Assembly (NCBI GenBank): GCA_041742235.1
Contig: JBGSJA010000167.1
Location: 1-13,144 of the forward strand
Length of the DNA stretch: 13,144 nt
Reading direction: 5' to 3'
Origin: BOKV01 sp041742235
GTDB lineage: Bacteria; Pseudomonadota; Alphaproteobacteria; Rhizobiales; Rhizobiaceae
The notes beneath the pieces were generated by a model. That model saw only the letters and a list, made by a program, of their open reading frames with translations, did not search any database and was not told the origin of the DNA. Every line of letters starts with the position of its first letter. The stretch's first letter is position 1. The position numbers and the translations under genes were made by a program. Of this stretch, positions 1-8,332 are shown one piece after another.

Positions 1-3000
1 ATGTCGATCGCGGCGATCGGCAACGCGGTGCTCAACGGACGGCTGCGCGAACGCTTCCATGCCGATCCTGTCGTGGAGGCAGCCGAATTGCTGCTTCAGG
101 AGCGCGCGCCCCGCGAGGTTGTATCGGTAACGAGGGCCGCGCATCTGCAGGACCGTCCAACCGGCTATGCCGATACCGCCGGCCTGCAATATATCCGTGT
201 CGACGATCCGCTGGAGACCAAGCGCGAGATATCGGTACTCTCCAACGGTCGATACAGCGTGATGCTCACGGCAACGGGCGCGGGCTATTCGCGCTGGATG
301 GACCAGGCGATCACGCGCTGGCGGCCCGATCCGACCTGCGACCGCTGGGGCACATTCATCTTCATGCGCGACGAGGCCACCGGCGACTGGTGGTCGGCAA
401 CGCCGGAGCCGAAGCAGGCGCCGGGCGAAACCGGCTTCACCATCTTTGCCGACCACCGTGCCGAGTTCCACAAGAAGGCAAACGGCATTGAATCGCGGCT
501 CGAATGCCTTGTGTGTTCCGGCGCGGATGCGGAAGGTCGCAGGCTTACCCTGTCCAACAGGACGGAAAAGGACAGGTTCATCGAGGTAACATCCTTCGGC
601 GAATGCGTGCTTTCGCGCGACGATGCGGACATAGCCCATCCGCTGTTCTCGAAGATGTTCGTGCGCACGGAGATCGGTCCCAGGGGCGATACGATCTACG
701 CCACGCGCAACAAGCGCTCGCCGTCCGATCCCGACATTGTCATTGCCCATCTTGTCGCCGACAGTTCGCATGACGGGCGCGAGACGCAGGCGGAAACCGA
801 CCGGCGGGCCTTTGTCGGGCGGGGCCGCGATATCACCGACCCGGCGGCATTCGACCCCGGCGCAAGGCTTGGCGGCCATGACGGCTACACGATGGACCCG
901 GTCTTCTCGCTGCGCAGGACGCTGCGCGTTCCGGCCGGCAAGGAAGTCAGCATCACCTTCTGGACCATCGCCGCCCCCGACCGCGAGGGGCTTGATCGCG
1001 CTGTAATGCACTATCGGCGTGCGGAAACATTCATACACGAAACAACGCTGGCCTGGACCCGGTCGCAGGTGCAGATCCGGCACATCGACATGACGCCCGA
1101 AGAAGCTGCGAACTTCCAGAAATTCGCCAACTTCCTGATCTATCCGGACATCCGCCTGCGCCCCAGGGAAGCCGTTGTGCGCGAGGGCCTGAGGCCGCAA
1201 TCGGCGCTTTGGCCAATGTCGATTTCCGGCGACTATCCGATCTTTTCGCTGCGCATCGATGGCGAAGCGGAAATCGGCTCCGTTCGCGAAGCGCTAAGCA
1301 TGCAGGAGTATTTGCGCTCGCGCGGGGTGATCTCCGACCTCGTGATCATCAACGAGCGGTCTGTTTCCTACGCGCAGGACCTCAACAATGCGATCAATGC
1401 GCTGTGCGAGAATGCCAGCAGGCGCGGCCTTGCCTCGGGCCCCGGACAACACATTTTCTCGGTTCGCAAGGATCTGATGGGCGAGGAAAGCTGGGCCGCG
1501 CTCATTGCCGCCTCGCGCATTTCGCTGCACACGCGCAATGGCAAGCTGGCCGAGCAGCTCGCACGGCTCGAGCGGGCAGAAGAGGAAGCCGCGCCGAAAC
1601 GCCCGGCGATGAGGCTCGCTCCCCCTCCCCCAAGGCTGCTTCCCGCGAAGGCGGCCATCGACGGCAGCGATCTCGATCACTGGAATGGCTATGGCGGGTT
1701 CGACCGAAACAGCCGGGCCTATGTGGTGCGCCTGCAAGCGGGCGATTCGACCCCGCACCCGTGGATCAATGTTGTCGCCGGCAAGGATTTCGGCTTCCAC
1801 GTATCGGCAGAGGGCTGCGCCTATACCTGGAGCGCCAATTCCCGCGACTACCAGTTGACGCCGTGGTCGAACGACACCGTAACGAACCAGCCGGGCGAAG
1901 CCTTCTATGTGCGCGACTTGCAAACAGGCGCGGTCGTGACCCCGTTGGCGGCGCTTGCCACCGACCCGTTCGCCATCTTCGAGGCTCGGCACGCGCCGGG
2001 CTATTCGACCTTCGAGACCCAAAGCGCGGGATTGAAGATGGAACTCACGCTAGCCGTGTCGAGGCGTTTTCCGGTCAAGCAGAGCCGGTTGACGATTACC
2101 AATACGGGTTCCGACGTGCGCACGCTGCGCGTTTTCAACTTCGCCGAACTCGTTCTGGGCAACAACCGCGCCCGCAGCGCGCCGTTCGTGACCGTTGATC
2201 GCGATGTGGAAGCCGATGCCGTGACGGCCACAAACAGCTACAGCCTCGACTACAAGGGGCGGACAGCCTTCCTTTGCGCCAGTGAACCGCTGCAAAGCTT
2301 CACTGCCTCGCGGTCGGAATTCATCGGCCGCACCGGATCCATGCACTGGCCGAATGCCGTGAGGTCGGGTTCAAGCCTTTCGGGCGACATCGAATCGCAT
2401 GGCGATCCGTGCCTTGCCGTCGCCTGCGACGTTACGCTGGCGCCGGGGGAAACGCGCGAGGTGATCTTCTATTTCGGCGATGCACCTGCGGCAGAAGCAC
2501 CGGAAATCATGGCGCGCTGCCGCAGCGAGAACTTCGAGGTGCTGCTGACCGAGACCGAACTTCACTGGAGCGAATTCCTCGAAACGCTGCAGATCGAAAC
2601 GCCCGACAAGGCGATGAACCGAATGGTCAACACCTGGCTACCATACCAAAACCTTGCCTGCCGGGTCCGCGCGCGGGCAGCGTTCTACCAGGCCAGCGGC
2701 GCATTCGGCTTCCGCGACCAGTTGCAGGATACCGCTGCGCTGCTGCTTCACGATCCCTCGCTGGCGCGCGCGCAGATCATCAATGCGGCCAGCCGCCAGT
2801 TTGTCGAAGGCGATGTCCAGCACTGGTGGCTGCCGGCGACCGGAGCCGGGGTCCGCACCATCATTTCCGACGATGTCGTCTGGCTGGCGCATTGCACTGC
2901 GCATTATGTCATGGTGACGGGCGATGCCGGCGTGCTCGACGAAACCGTACCTTTCCTTTCGGGTCCGCCGCTTGAACAGGGCCGGCACGACTCGTTCTAC

Positions 3001-4116
3001 AAGCCGGAGATATCGGACGAGACTGGCTCGATCTACGAACACTGTGCGCGTGCGCTTGAAGTCGCGATCAAGCGGACCGGGCCCCACGGCATACCGCTGA
3101 TTCTTGGCGGCGACTGGAACGATGGCATGAACCGGGTCGGTGAGGAAGGACAGGGCGAAAGCATCTGGCTTGGCTGGTTCCTTGCACACACGCTGGCAAG
3201 TTTTGCCACGATCGCCGAGCGCCGCGGCGACAAGGCCAACGCCGGCAAATGGCGCGACCACCGCAAATCCGTGATCGCCGCGATCGAAAAGCACGCCTGG
3301 GACGGCGACCACTACCTTCGCGGCTACTACGACGATGGCACTGCGCTGGGCGCGAATGACGCAGCCGAATGCCGGATCGACTCGATCGCCCAATCCTGGT
3401 CCGTGCTTTCGGGCGCAGCCGACAAGAAACGTGCGACGACGGCGATGAATTCGGTCCTGGAGCGCCTGCGTGACGAGGATGGCGGCATCTTGAAGCTGTT
3501 TACGCCGCCCTTCGAGAAAACCGACAAGGATCCCGGCTATATCAAGGGCTATCCGCCCGGAGTGCGGGAAAACGGCGGTCAATATACCCACGCTGCCACC
3601 TGGGCAGTATATGCGCTGGCGCTGATGGGGCGCGGCGACGATGCCCATGCTTGCTTCAACATGCTCAATCCTGTCGGCCACGCAGCGACCCGCGATGACG
3701 CCGGACGTTACCGTGTCGAACCATATGTGGTGGCGGCGGATGTTTACGGAGATGGCGACAAGACAGGCCGCGGTGGGTGGACCTGGTACACGGGTTCTGC
3801 CGGATGGCTGTGGCGAAGCGCCGTCGAGGCAATCCTGGGAATCCGGCGCGAAGGGCATCTGCTCTTCGTCAAACCCGCACTTCCTGGCCATTGGGATGGA
3901 TACAAGGCACGCCTCAAGCAGGACGGACGAATATTCGACATCGAGGCGAGGCGTGATACGGCAGGCAAGTTAACGGTAACGGTCAATGGCGATGGTCCGC
4001 AAAGCCATGGCGGTTTCCCGCTCGTTGAAGAACCCGCATCCGCAAGAGCGGCCGGGCGCGGCGGCGCGTTCACCAAGCCGGCCAAACTGACTCGGGACAA
4101 GCCGGACCTTGGCTGA
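1..4116 (+). CDS. ndvB: Cyclic beta-1,2-glucan synthase, C-terminal half (5'-truncated by window edge)
   Basis: Inner-membrane synthase of cyclic beta-1,2-glucan. In this family the N-terminal half holds the glycosyltransferase and cyclisation regions, and the C-terminal half is a GH94 phosphorylase-like module that sets ring size. The 1371 residues here match that C-terminal half of a protein usually about 2,800-2,870 residues long. Visible order: first GH94 beta-supersandwich domain about residues 60-345; linker with a proline run (541-544); second supersandwich about 561-850; GH94 alpha-barrel about 860-1330. Barrel landmarks are HWWLPATGAGVRT (941-953), GGDWNDGM (1036-1043, with D1041 at the family's general-acid position), GYPPGVRENGGQYTHA (1183-1198) and WTWYTGSAGWLWR (1260-1272). 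The Met at base 1 is very probably internal: it starts MSIAAIGNAV, which continues the family's HHQGMS-type sequence, so the reading frame should run on upstream. The stop is TGA at 4114-4116. ndvA follows in the same direction. Confidence 0.93.
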   Translation: MSIAAIGNAVLNGRLRERFHADPVVEAAELLLQERAPREVVSVTRAAHLQDRPTGYADTAGLQYIRVDDPLETKREISVLSNGRYSVMLTATGAGYSRWMDQAITRWRPDPTCDRWGTFIFMRDEATGDWWSATPEPKQAPGETGFTIFADHRAEFHKKANGIESRLECLVCSGADAEGRRLTLSNRTEKDRFIEVTSFGECVLSRDDADIAHPLFSKMFVRTEIGPRGDTIYATRNKRSPSDPDIVIAHLVADSSHDGRETQAETDRRAFVGRGRDITDPAAFDPGARLGGHDGYTMDPVFSLRRTLRVPAGKEVSITFWTIAAPDREGLDRAVMHYRRAETFIHETTLAWTRSQVQIRHIDMTPEEAANFQKFANFLIYPDIRLRPREAVVREGLRPQSALWPMSISGDYPIFSLRIDGEAEIGSVREALSMQEYLRSRGVISDLVIINERSVSYAQDLNNAINALCENASRRGLASGPGQHIFSVRKDLMGEESWAALIAASRISLHTRNGKLAEQLARLERAEEEAAPKRPAMRLAPPPPRLLPAKAAIDGSDLDHWNGYGGFDRNSRAYVVRLQAGDSTPHPWINVVAGKDFGFHVSAEGCAYTWSANSRDYQLTPWSNDTVTNQPGEAFYVRDLQTGAVVTPLAALATDPFAIFEARHAPGYSTFETQSAGLKMELTLAVSRRFPVKQSRLTITNTGSDVRTLRVFNFAELVLGNNRARSAPFVTVDRDVEADAVTATNSYSLDYKGRTAFLCASEPLQSFTASRSEFIGRTGSMHWPNAVRSGSSLSGDIESHGDPCLAVACDVTLAPGETREVIFYFGDAPAAEAPEIMARCRSENFEVLLTETELHWSEFLETLQIETPDKAMNRMVNTWLPYQNLACRVRARAAFYQASGAFGFRDQLQDTAALLLHDPSLARAQIINAASRQFVEGDVQHWWLPATGAGVRTIISDDVVWLAHCTAHYVMVTGDAGVLDETVPFLSGPPLEQGRHDSFYKPEISDETGSIYEHCARALEVAIKRTGPHGIPLILGGDWNDGMNRVGEEGQGESIWLGWFLAHTLASFATIAERRGDKANAGKWRDHRKSVIAAIEKHAWDGDHYLRGYYDDGTALGANDAAECRIDSIAQSWSVLSGAADKKRATTAMNSVLERLRDEDGGILKLFTPPFEKTDKDPGYIKGYPPGVRENGGQYTHAATWAVYALALMGRGDDAHACFNMLNPVGHAATRDDAGRYRVEPYVVAADVYGDGDKTGRGGWTWYTGSAGWLWRSAVEAILGIRREGHLLFVKPALPGHWDGYKARLKQDGRIFDIEARRDTAGKLTVTVNGDGPQSHGGFPLVEEPASARAAGRGGAFTKPAKLTRDKPDLG

Positions 4117-4145
4117 CGATGGGGATTCGAAAGCAATCTGGAGGA

Positions 4146-4162
4146 GGCGGTAGCTGACCGCC
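4146..4162 (+). other. Small hairpin downstream of ndvB
   Basis: GGCGGT (4146-4151) and ACCGCC (4157-4162) form a perfect 6-bp stem with a five-base loop, 30 bases after the ndvB stop. No T-run follows, so it is not a classical intrinsic terminator. It could protect the ndvB 3' end or be incidental. Confidence 0.35.
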
Positions 4163-4245
4163 CCTGCTAAATGCCGAACCTGCAAACCGGGCACGTTCCG
4201 CGATTGTGCAGCGCAGCAAAGCTTGGCTTGCCATTCAAATCGCGT

Positions 4246-4262
4246 TGCGGAACATTTCCGCA
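4246..4262. promoter_or_regulatory. Perfect inverted repeat TGCGGAA-CAT-TTCCGCA
   Basis: Two 7-base arms (4246-4252 and 4256-4262) are exact reverse complements around a three-base centre. This is the most perfect inverted repeat in the ndvB-ndvA gap. It could be an operator for a dimeric regulator or an RNA hairpin. No T-run follows. Half of it, TTCCGCAT, recurs just before the ndvA ribosome binding site (4471-4478). Confidence 0.4.
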
Positions 4263-4280
4263 TTCTGCCCGTTCGTTACA

Positions 4281-4303
4281 GGTTGCTTGTTTTTCAGGCA
4301 ATC
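4281..4303 (+). other. Imperfect hairpin in the ndvB-ndvA gap
   Basis: GGTTGCTTG (4281-4289) can pair with CAGGCAATC (4295-4303) in a 9-bp stem with two G-U pairs and a loop of five T. No T-run follows the stem. A transcript-level role is possible but unproven. Confidence 0.25.
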
Positions 4304-4413
4304 GGCCACCAATTATCAGGCAGTTAGCACCGGATCGCGAGTGTGCTTCAAAATGCCTCACCTTACGGCATGACTATTTTTTGCCGCAAAGATCATTCAC
4401 ATAGTGGATGAAG

Positions 4414-4442
4414 TTGATGCAGTGCAGCAAAAATGATATTTG
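4414..4442 (+). promoter_or_regulatory. Weak candidate promoter for ndvA
   Basis: TTGATG (4414-4419) and TATTTG (4437-4442) are separated by 17 bases, about 50 bases before the ndvA GTG. The match to the housekeeping consensus is 4/6 at -35 and only about half at -10. The position is sensible, but the hexamers are poor. Confidence 0.2.
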
Positions 4443-4492
4443 CGTTGCTCAAATCCCCGATAATCCCGCATTCCGCATGAGAAGGTTGTGTC

Positions 4493-6253
4493 GTGACGCT
4501 GGCCAAGACCTACGCGCGTGCCCTCGCCTACCTGGGCGCCGAACGGCGCGAGGTGGCAACCATTTGCCTCGTCAATCTGTTTCTCGCGGCCACCGCGGTT
4601 CTCGAACCCGTGACGCTGGGCAAGGTCTTCGATGCGGTTTCCGATCGCAGCGAGATCACCCCGGCGCTGCTGATGTGGGGCGCGCTGGGCGTGTTCAACA
4701 TAATCGGCTTCGTTTTCGTCGCCCGCCAATCGGACCGGCTGTCGCACCGCAACCGTCTGGCGCTGCTGGCGCGCAACTATGAAAAGGTGATGGCGCTGCC
4801 GTTGTCGTGGCACCACAAGCGCGGCACCTCGCATGCGCTGCACACGCTGTTGCGTGGCATCGACACGCTTTCGGGCCTTTGGCTCGAATTCATGCGCCAG
4901 CACCTTTCGACGGCAATCGCGCTCATCTTCCTTCTGCCGACCGCGATCTATCTCGATTGGCGGCTGACCGTGGTCCTGATCGCCCTTGGCGTAGCATACA
5001 TGACCATCAGCCGCATTGTGATGAAGAAGACGGAACAAGGCCAGCGATCGGTGGAGCGCTACCATCACCAGGTGTTTTCGCATGTCAGCGATACGATTTC
5101 GAACGTGTCGCTGTTGCAGAGCTATCACCGCGTCGCAGCCGAGGTACAGTCCCTGCGCGGCTTCACGCTGCAGCTTCTGGAGGCCCAGTATCCGGTGTTG
5201 AACTGGTGGGCCTTCGCTGCCGCCATGCACCGTCTTTCCTCGACCATTTCCATGGGCGTGGTGTTGGCAATCGGCGCCATGCTGGTCGACCGCGGCGAGT
5301 TGCGTATCGGTGAACTCATCGCGTTCACGGGCTTTGCCGGCCTGCTGATTTCACGCCTCGACCAGGTAGCCGGCTTCTTCAACCAGATTTTCGAGGCGCG
5401 CGCGCGCCTGATCGATTTCTACGCCATCGAGGACGAAGCCGACCCGGAGGCAGGCCGCAGCCATTTGCCGGACATTCACGTTCACGACGGTAGCGTCGCC
5501 TTCGAGAATGTGTCGTTTACCTACCCCGGCGCCGCAACCGGCCTCAAGGACATCAACCTCGCGGTACCTGCCGGCAAGACCGTGGCGATCGTCGGGCCGA
5601 CCGGTTCGGGCAAGACCACGCTCGTCAACCTGCTGCAGCGCACTTACGAGCCAGATGTCGGCCGCATCCTGATCGATGGGCAGGATGTGCGCGAAGTTTC
5701 ACTGCGTTCGCTGCGCCGGTCGATAGCAACGGTGTTCCAGGATTCGTGCATGCTCAACCGGACCATCGAGGAAAACATTCGCCTCGGGCGCGATGCGGTC
5801 AGCAACCGCGAGGTCGAGGATGCTGCCCGGGCGGCGGCGGCGCATGATTTCATCACCGCGAAGGGCGAAGGCTACGCCACCTCGGCCGGCGACAGGGGTG
5901 GCCAGCTTTCAGGCGGCGAGCGCCAGCGCATTGCAGTTGCACGCGCCGTTTTGAAGAACGCACCGATATTGGTTCTCGACGAGGCCACCAGCGCCCTTGA
6001 CGTCGAAACCGAGATGCAGGTGAAGAACGCACTCGACGAGATCCGCCGCGACAAGACGACGTTTGTGATCGCCCACCGCCTGTCGACCGTACGAGACGCC
6101 GACCTGATCCTCTACATGGACGATGGCAGGATCGTCGAAAGCGGCTCGTATGACGAACTGGCGGCAAGCGACGGACGCTTCGCGGACCTGTTGCGCATAG
6201 GCGGCCTTATCTCGGAACCGGCGCCTGTCACAGCCGATCTGCGCGTCGCCTGA
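4493..6253 (+). CDS. ndvA: Cyclic beta-1,2-glucan ABC exporter, NdvA/ChvA type (ATP-binding/permease)
   Basis: Half-size ABC exporter that carries cyclic beta-1,2-glucan from cytoplasm to periplasm at the expense of ATP. It has 586 residues; the family is typically about 590. The N-terminal membrane domain (about 1-300) closely follows rhizobial NdvA, for example HKRGTSHALHTLLR, LWLEFMRQHLST and SHVSDTISNVSLLQSY. The nucleotide-binding domain covers about 330-565: Walker A GPTGSGKTT (368-376, K374), Q-loop Q416, signature LSGGERQ (472-478), Walker B ending D496-E497, H-loop H528. All catalytic motifs are intact. The start is GTG at 4493, with GAGAAGG seven bases upstream; the protein then begins MTLAKTYARAL, aligning with the family N-terminus. 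It lies downstream of ndvB on the same strand but 376 bases away, so it may have its own promoter. Its end converges with the next gene. Confidence 0.94.
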   Translation: MTLAKTYARALAYLGAERREVATICLVNLFLAATAVLEPVTLGKVFDAVSDRSEITPALLMWGALGVFNIIGFVFVARQSDRLSHRNRLALLARNYEKVMALPLSWHHKRGTSHALHTLLRGIDTLSGLWLEFMRQHLSTAIALIFLLPTAIYLDWRLTVVLIALGVAYMTISRIVMKKTEQGQRSVERYHHQVFSHVSDTISNVSLLQSYHRVAAEVQSLRGFTLQLLEAQYPVLNWWAFAAAMHRLSSTISMGVVLAIGAMLVDRGELRIGELIAFTGFAGLLISRLDQVAGFFNQIFEARARLIDFYAIEDEADPEAGRSHLPDIHVHDGSVAFENVSFTYPGAATGLKDINLAVPAGKTVAIVGPTGSGKTTLVNLLQRTYEPDVGRILIDGQDVREVSLRSLRRSIATVFQDSCMLNRTIEENIRLGRDAVSNREVEDAARAAAAHDFITAKGEGYATSAGDRGGQLSGGERQRIAVARAVLKNAPILVLDEATSALDVETEMQVKNALDEIRRDKTTFVIAHRLSTVRDADLILYMDDGRIVESGSYDELAASDGRFADLLRIGGLISEPAPVTADLRVA

Positions 6254-6273
6254 CGGGGATGCACCCGGTCAGG
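6249..6273. terminator. Hairpin shared by the two convergent 3' ends, containing both stop codons
   Basis: CCTGACGGGG (6249-6258) pairs with CCCGGTCAGG (6264-6273), a 10-bp stem with one G-G mismatch and a five-base loop. The ndvA stop TGA (6251-6253) is in the left arm, and the opposite-strand stop (TCA at 6269-6271) is in the right arm. It sits exactly between convergent genes and may act as a bidirectional terminator or 3'-end stabiliser. There is no strong T-run on either side, so intrinsic termination is uncertain. Confidence 0.45.
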
Positions 6274-8332
6274 TCTTGATGCGCAGGGCAAGGACATTTT
6301 CCAAAGTCTCGCCTTGGGCCAAGGCCGGAGCCGCCTGCGAACGCGCCCTGCCCGTGTGATCGCCGGCGGCATCCGGGCGGGGTCGGGCATTGCGCATGCG
6401 GCGCGTCAACAACTGGAAGCCGGCGCCGGAAATCATGTAGGCGCTTCGGCTGACCGGGATTATCATCCCGCGGCCGCGCAGATCCTCGATCACAGCCTTG
6501 ATTGCAAGCAACTCGTCCGTATCCATCACGGCGACCTTTTCTGGCGGCAATCGAAAGACATAGCCGTTCTTGCGTGTAGGTTCGGGATCCGCTCGCGAAA
6601 GAACGTGCCGGATTGCCTGCATCTCAACTGCATCGATTTCCCCGTTACGCTGTTCCTGCCGGGCGAATTGCCGTTCGCGCCGGAAGAACTCCACCATGAA
6701 GGTCATGATGAAAACCGCAACGTCCTGAATCGCGGCAAGAAACAAGGCGAGCATGGCGAGGCTCGGCGCAATGGCGAATGCTTGCAGCGTCTTCAGGAAC
6801 GGATGCTGGTCCCGGTCGAATTTCGATGCGAATGCATCAATAGCCTCGAACGCCCTCGCCGCATTGCGATCCTGCGCATCGACGCCGGTCGCGAGCGCCA
6901 GAAAATGACATTCCCGCAGCGTTTCGACTGCCTTCGCCGGTTTCAAGCCGCCGCCGAGCGCACCGCATGTTTCGCTGTACAGCACGCGCTGAACCTCGGC
7001 ATTTGTGAATGCATCTACCGCCGCATTGAAGCTCTCCGGACGCGCCTTGCACGATGCCGTATCGAGGATGGCGCGGGCCTCCTCATCCGGTTTGCCCAAG
7101 GCCTTGAGGCCGTCGCATTCCGATTGCAGCCTGTCATAGGCGGCGCGATCCGGCGTCTGCTCGAAGGCAATGCGCGCTTTCTCCAGCGTATTGGTGGCGC
7201 CGCCGATCACATCGCTGCCGGCGGGCAAGGCGTCGTCGTTCAAGCTTGACTGCGATCCTGTATCCGCACCGACTTCGACCTGCAGGAGGCTGACCGCCTT
7301 TTCGAGTTCGATCCGCTCGCTTGCCAAAAATGCCATCCGGTCAGCTTCGGCGGCCAACCTTGATTCAAGCGCCGCAGCGTCGTTGGCCGCGCGCGTTGCT
7401 TCCTCGACGGCTGATGCATAGAGCTTTCCGGGACCGGCCGGCCGGCCCGCTTCGCCGTCCAGTTGCTTCTGCGCTTCGTCAAGCGCCGTATTTTCGCTGG
7501 TTCTCAACTCCTCAATCCGTGCCTGGTTCCCCGCCCTTGATTCTTCGAGCGCCGCAGTCTCAGTGCCGATTTCGGCGAGGCGCGCATTGGCTGCATCGAT
7601 TTCGTTCTGGATTTTCGAAAGCCGTACCCGCTCGTCGAATTCTTCGGCTACGCGCTGCTTTTGCGCCTCGACCTCGTGCATCCTTGTCTGCGCATTGCGT
7701 TGGTCGATGCGCGTGCCTGCCTCCGCCACCGCCTTGGCGATGCCTTCCAACTCCGCGAAATAGCCTTTGGATGCAAGCGTGCGGATGGCATCCACGCTGG
7801 AAGCCCTTTCGGCCAGCACGGCTTCGCTCAGCAGGCTTGAAACCTGCAAGGCAACGGCTGGCACAGCTTGGGCTTCCACACGCCGCTCTTCCTTGCCGGA
7901 ATACATGCTGTTGAAATAGGTGTTGAACGAATAGAACACCGATACGGTGAAACAGATCGCCAGCAGCGCCATCATGGCGGCAATCTTTCCGATCGATGCC
8001 GAGAGCGGCGCGCGCTCGAGGCGCTCATCGGACTTTCGGGTTACAGCACGGGCAAGATCACGCCCTGCCACCCAGCACAGTACTGTAAGGCCGATCTGCA
8101 CCACGGCGGTGATCGAACCCGCCACCAGCAATGGAAGCCAGCTTCCGATACCATCCTGCGGCGCGTCCGCGCCAACGATCCGGATCATTCCCATAAAGGT
8201 CGTGTAGCCCGACACCGCCGTCATGATCAGTGCCAGCAAGGCCATGCCAAGGTGGGCGGCAGCATCGGCGCCCCGTTCGCTTAGGCCGGGCCGCACGCGC
8301 AATTGCACGCGACCGGAAACACGTTCGCCCAT
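6269..8332 (-). CDS. Unknown inner-membrane protein with large periplasmic coiled coil
   Basis: I do not recognise this 687-residue protein. Predicted layout: short basic N-terminus; membrane segments about 28-50, 66-90 and 114-136; a periplasmic part about 137-518; a fourth segment about 520-547; a cytoplasmic tail to 687. Basic residues after segments 2 (GRDLARAVTRK) and 4 (FRRERQFARQ) support this topology. The periplasmic part is a long Glu/Ala/Arg-rich heptad-like coiled coil (about 152-375), then a smaller region with four cysteines (C406, C428, C456, C475) that could form disulfides. In the tail, DTDELLAIKAVIEDLRGRG followed by YMISGAGFQLL (about 604-642) resembles a winged-helix fold. 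I place the start at ATG 8332, preceded by AGGGGCGG about ten bases upstream. An upstream TTG at 8383 would add 17 residues but has no ribosome binding site and would engulf a hairpin. The gene follows exoR on the same strand, 259 bases away, and converges on ndvA. Confidence 0.85.
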   Translation of the reverse strand: MGERVSGRVQLRVRPGLSERGADAAAHLGMALLALIMTAVSGYTTFMGMIRIVGADAPQDGIGSWLPLLVAGSITAVVQIGLTVLCWVAGRDLARAVTRKSDERLERAPLSASIGKIAAMMALLAICFTVSVFYSFNTYFNSMYSGKEERRVEAQAVPAVALQVSSLLSEAVLAERASSVDAIRTLASKGYFAELEGIAKAVAEAGTRIDQRNAQTRMHEVEAQKQRVAEEFDERVRLSKIQNEIDAANARLAEIGTETAALEESRAGNQARIEELRTSENTALDEAQKQLDGEAGRPAGPGKLYASAVEEATRAANDAAALESRLAAEADRMAFLASERIELEKAVSLLQVEVGADTGSQSSLNDDALPAGSDVIGGATNTLEKARIAFEQTPDRAAYDRLQSECDGLKALGKPDEEARAILDTASCKARPESFNAAVDAFTNAEVQRVLYSETCGALGGGLKPAKAVETLRECHFLALATGVDAQDRNAARAFEAIDAFASKFDRDQHPFLKTLQAFAIAPSLAMLALFLAAIQDVAVFIMTFMVEFFRRERQFARQEQRNGEIDAVEMQAIRHVLSRADPEPTRKNGYVFRLPPEKVAVMDTDELLAIKAVIEDLRGRGMIIPVSRSAYMISGAGFQLLTRRMRNARPRPDAAGDHTGRARSQAAPALAQGETLENVLALRIKT

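Larger units (their letters stand above)
4117..4492. other. Intergenic region between ndvB and ndvA
   Basis: A 376-base gap, visibly richer in A+T than the flanking genes. It holds several inverted repeats (listed separately), a run of six T (4377-4382) and the ribosome binding site of ndvA (GAGAAGG at 4479-4485, seven bases before the GTG). Short reading frames here (for example + strand 4171-4404) start without a recognisable ribosome binding site, have compositions unlike real proteins and resemble nothing known to me, so I call no gene. The 8-mer TTCCGCAT occurs twice, at 4256-4263 and 4471-4478. Confidence 0.6.

Noticed and set aside
1209..2198. 329-residue open frame on the plus strand inside ndvB
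   Set aside because: Out-of-frame shadow with Arg/Ala-rich composition; it overlaps recognisable ndvB sequence entirely.
2638..3891. 417-residue open frame on the minus strand, antisense to ndvB
   Set aside because: Arg/Val/Gly-rich shadow of a high-GC gene; the plus-strand frame has intact, recognisable GH94 motifs throughout.
4353..4382. ATGCC/GGCAT pairing (4353-4357 with 4367-4371) ahead of a six-T run, considered as an intrinsic terminator
   Set aside because: The stem is only 5 bp with a nine-base loop, and five bases separate it from the T-run; too weak.
4171..4404. 77-residue open frame in the ndvB-ndvA gap
   Set aside because: No ribosome binding site before the ATG, no family resemblance, and it overlaps the inverted repeats.
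4397..5230. 277-residue open frame antisense to ndvA
   Set aside because: Composition dominated by Arg/Gln/His with no recognisable motif; it lies opposite the conserved NdvA membrane domain.
6314..7249. 311-residue plus-strand open frame opposite the unknown membrane protein
   Set aside because: The minus-strand frame has membrane segments, a coiled coil and a good ribosome binding site; the plus frame has no protein-like features.
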